NCBI GenBank assembly: GCA_017452215.1 | Contig: JAFTMU010000185.1 | Location: 1 to 7,185 of the forward strand | DNA length: 7,185 nucleotides | From: Clostridia bacterium | Lineage (GTDB): Bacteria > Bacillota > Clostridia > Oscillospirales > CAG-272 | Reading direction: 5' to 3' | Part shown: positions 5,611 through 7,185 of the stretch, one piece after another | Numbering within the stretch: position 1 is the first letter of the stretch | Layout of the letters: every line of letters begins with the position of its first letter | Notes under the pieces: generated by a model | Told to the model about the DNA's origin: nothing | The model's input: the letters and a program-made list of their open reading frames with translations, nothing else | Database searches by the model: none | Translations under genes and position numbers: made by a program

Positions 5611-6465
5611 ATGGAGCAACAGGTATATATCGATCTGTATTTTCTCATCAATACCAGCATGGATCTTTTATGTCTGATGATCACCGCATCGCTCCTGCAC
5701 CGTAAGGTGTGCAGATGGCGGGCTGTGCTTGCCGCCGCCGTGGGTGGGGGATATGCCGTGCTGGCGCTTTTGTTCGGCAGCGCAGGACTTCTTGGCTTTT
5801 TGACCGATTGCGCCCTTGCCTTCATCCTGTGTGCCATCACCTTTGCCGAGAAAAAAACGACTCTGCCCTTTTTACTGAAAACCGCCCTCGTCAACGTGCT
5901 GACCTCCATGATCCTGGGAGGTGTCATGACAGGACTCTATGCGCTCCTCAACCGCCTGGATCTTCCGCTGGACGCCCTGCAAGGAGACGGACTTTCTGTG
6001 TGGACCTTTGCGCTTTTAACCCTCCTTGCCGGTATCGCCACCTTACGTGGCGGAAAATTCCTCGGCTTTTCGAGACGCACCAAAAGCGTGACCGTGCAGG
6101 CAGTGCTCTTTGATCGTGAGGTCACGCTTTGCGCATTTGTGGATTCGGGAAATCTTTTGCGGGATCCTCTCAGCGGAAAAAGCGTGATCGTGGCGGAGCG
6201 AAGTAAAATCAAGCACCTGCTTCCCCCTGCACTTCATTCCGCCCCTGCTTCCCTCGACCCTCTCCTCCAAGATCCCAAGCTCGCCCGTCGGCTTCGTCTC
6301 ATTCCTACCAAGACCGCCACAGGAGACTCCATGCTCGTCGCCTTGATCCCCCAGCGCTTGGAGATCTTTGACGGCAAAAACACCTATCCCGCCGACTACC
6401 TTATCGCCCCCGCCGATCTTGGCGAGAGCGCAAACGGCTTTGACGCCATCATTCCCTTAGAATGA
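5611..6465 (+). CDS. spoIIGA: Sporulation sigma-E factor processing peptidase SpoIIGA
   Basis: A 284-residue membrane-bound aspartic protease that cleaves the propeptide from pro-sigma-E at the sporulation septum. The N-terminus [19 protein letters not shown] is typical of SpoIIGA, and about five hydrophobic segments follow (near residues 5-24, 37-55, 58-78, 85-110 and 128-145). The soluble C-terminal half carries the catalytic motif DSGN at 178-181 followed by DP at 185-186; the family uses one Asp per subunit, so dimers form the active site. The end is PLE rather than a membrane segment. Start 5611 is chosen from the Shine-Dalgarno site 8 nt upstream and because the family sequence begins there. 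It is followed after 26 nt by sigE, its substrate. In B. subtilis activation also needs the forespore signal SpoIIR, which is not in this window. Confidence 0.95.
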   Translation: MEQQVYIDLYFLINTSMDLLCLMITASLLHRKVCRWRAVLAAAVGGGYAVLALLFGSAGLLGFLTDCALAFILCAITFAEKKTTLPFLLKTALVNVLTSMILGGVMTGLYALLNRLDLPLDALQGDGLSVWTFALLTLLAGIATLRGGKFLGFSRRTKSVTVQAVLFDREVTLCAFVDSGNLLRDPLSGKSVIVAERSKIKHLLPPALHSAPASLDPLLQDPKLARRLRLIPTKTATGDSMLVALIPQRLEIFDGKNTYPADYLIAPADLGESANGFDAIIPLE

Positions 6466-6480
6466 ATACATACCGATATA

Positions 6481-6487
6481 AAGGAGG
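6481..6487 (+). promoter_or_regulatory. Ribosome binding site of sigE
   Basis: AAGGAGG, an almost complete anti-SD match, lies 4 nt before ATG 6492. It is stronger than the spoIIGA site, which fits the need for more sigma factor than protease from one transcript. No promoter is evident in the 26-bp gap. Confidence 0.75.
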
Positions 6488-6491
6488 CACC

Positions 6492-7185
6492 ATGAACCCG
6501 TTCACCCGTTTGCGGTTGCGCATCGCCGCTCTTTTTTGCAAGAAGAGAGGATTGTTTTATATCAACGGTCCCGACATCCTCCCCTCTCCGCTTTCCCAGG
6601 AAAGCGAGGCGGAATGCCTTGCCCACCTTGATGACGAAAAGGTACGCTCCACTCTGGTGGAGCACAATCTACGCTTGGTGGTGTATATCGCCAAGCGATT
6701 TGAAAACACGGGTACGGGCATCGAGGATCTGATCTCCATCGGCACCGTGGGGCTGATCAAGGCGATCAACACCTTTCGTCCCGACAAAAGCATCAAGCTT
6801 GCCACCTATGCCTCCCGCTGCATCGAAAACGAGATCCTGATGTACATTCGAAAAAACGGCGCCCAGCGCTATGAGGTCTCCATTGACGAGCCGCTGAACG
6901 TGGATTGGGACGGCAACGAGCTGCTCCTCTCGGATATTCTGGGCAGTGACGAGGATAGCGTTTCCTATGAATTGGAGATGCAGGAGGAGCGACGCCTGGT
7001 GCGGGATGCAGTCTCCCACCTGTCCCCAAGAGAGCGGGAGCTGATCGAATTGCGTTACGGCATGAGGACGGGGAGCGAAATGACGCAAAAGGAGGTTGCC
7101 GACCTCTTGGGCATCTCCCACTCCTACATTTCCCGCTTGGAAAAGCGGATTCTGATCCACTTACAGGAGGAGCTTTCGGGAAAGC
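6492..7185 (+). CDS. sigE: RNA polymerase sporulation sigma factor SigE, pro-form (C-terminal end cut by the window)
   Basis: The plus strand from ATG 6492 is open for 231 codons to the window edge; compared with the 239-residue B. subtilis protein only a few C-terminal residues are missing. It directs the early mother-cell sporulation programme. Region 2 (about 51-121) contains [20 protein letters not shown] and [19 protein letters not shown], almost identical to the SigE I recall; [19 protein letters not shown] follows. Region 4 (about 175-226) carries the helix-turn-helix around [20 protein letters not shown]. The N-terminal 22 residues are basic and hydrophobic ([15 protein letters not shown]) and form the propeptide removed by SpoIIGA; by alignment with B. 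subtilis, cleavage should fall between Phe22 and Tyr23. It is cotranscribed with spoIIGA. sigG often follows in this family, but the sequence ends before it. Confidence 0.96.
   Translation, partial: MNPFTRLRLRIAALFCKKRGLFYINGPDILPSPLSQESEAECLAHLDDEKVRSTLVEHNLRLVVYIAKRFENTGTGIEDLISIGTVGLIKAINTFRPDKSIKLATYASRCIENEILMYIRKNGAQRYEVSIDEPLNVDWDGNELLLSDILGSDEDSVSYELEMQEERRLVRDAVSHLSPRERELIELRYGMRTGSEMTQKEVADLLGISHSYISRLEKRILIHLQEELSGK

Noticed and set aside
6669..7160. Minus-strand open frame of 163 codons over sigE
   Set aside because: The plus strand is unmistakably SigE; no RBS or domain supports the antisense frame.

Overview
The window looks like chromosomal DNA of an endospore-forming member of the Clostridia, of moderate GC content with AT-rich intergenic gaps. 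The strongest evidence is the right end, where a Spo0A-type promoter precedes spoIIGA and sigE, the pair that makes and activates the first mother-cell sigma factor of sporulation. Consensus sigma-A promoters, strong Shine-Dalgarno sites, and TTG starts fit a Firmicute. The PlsY-like, MATE and METTL25-like proteins resemble those of gut Clostridia, but I cannot name a genus.

Layout from left to right. (1) A multi-spanning membrane protein on the minus strand, cut by the left edge, with a near-perfect sigma-A promoter. (2) A 226-bp AT-rich divergent gap. (3) A MATE-family efflux transporter on the plus strand, read from its own promoter with a TTG start. (4) A hairpin with T-rich flanks on both sides that can end transcription from both directions. 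(5) A compact four-gene minus-strand operon, read from about 5484 down to 2089: an M24 Xaa-Pro aminopeptidase, a divergent PlsY-like acyltransferase, a Methyltransf_32 (METTL25-like) methyltransferase and a small protein of unknown function. The gaps are 10, 16 and 26 nt, and the plsY-like ribosome binding site overlaps the peptidase stop codon. (6) A 155-bp divergent control region. (7) spoIIGA and sigE on the plus strand; sigE is cut within a few residues of its end by the right edge.

spoIIGA and sigE form one functional unit: the membrane aspartic protease SpoIIGA removes the N-terminal propeptide of pro-sigma-E during sporulation. The four-gene operon has no obvious common pathway; its members touch peptide turnover, membrane lipid or acyl transfer, and macromolecule methylation. 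No transposon, phage, CRISPR, tRNA or rRNA is visible. I see no clearly new system. The best leads are the diverged PlsY paralogue with its N-terminal extension, the orphan methyltransferase and small-protein pair, and the wide-spaced spoIIG promoter with an embedded 0A box.
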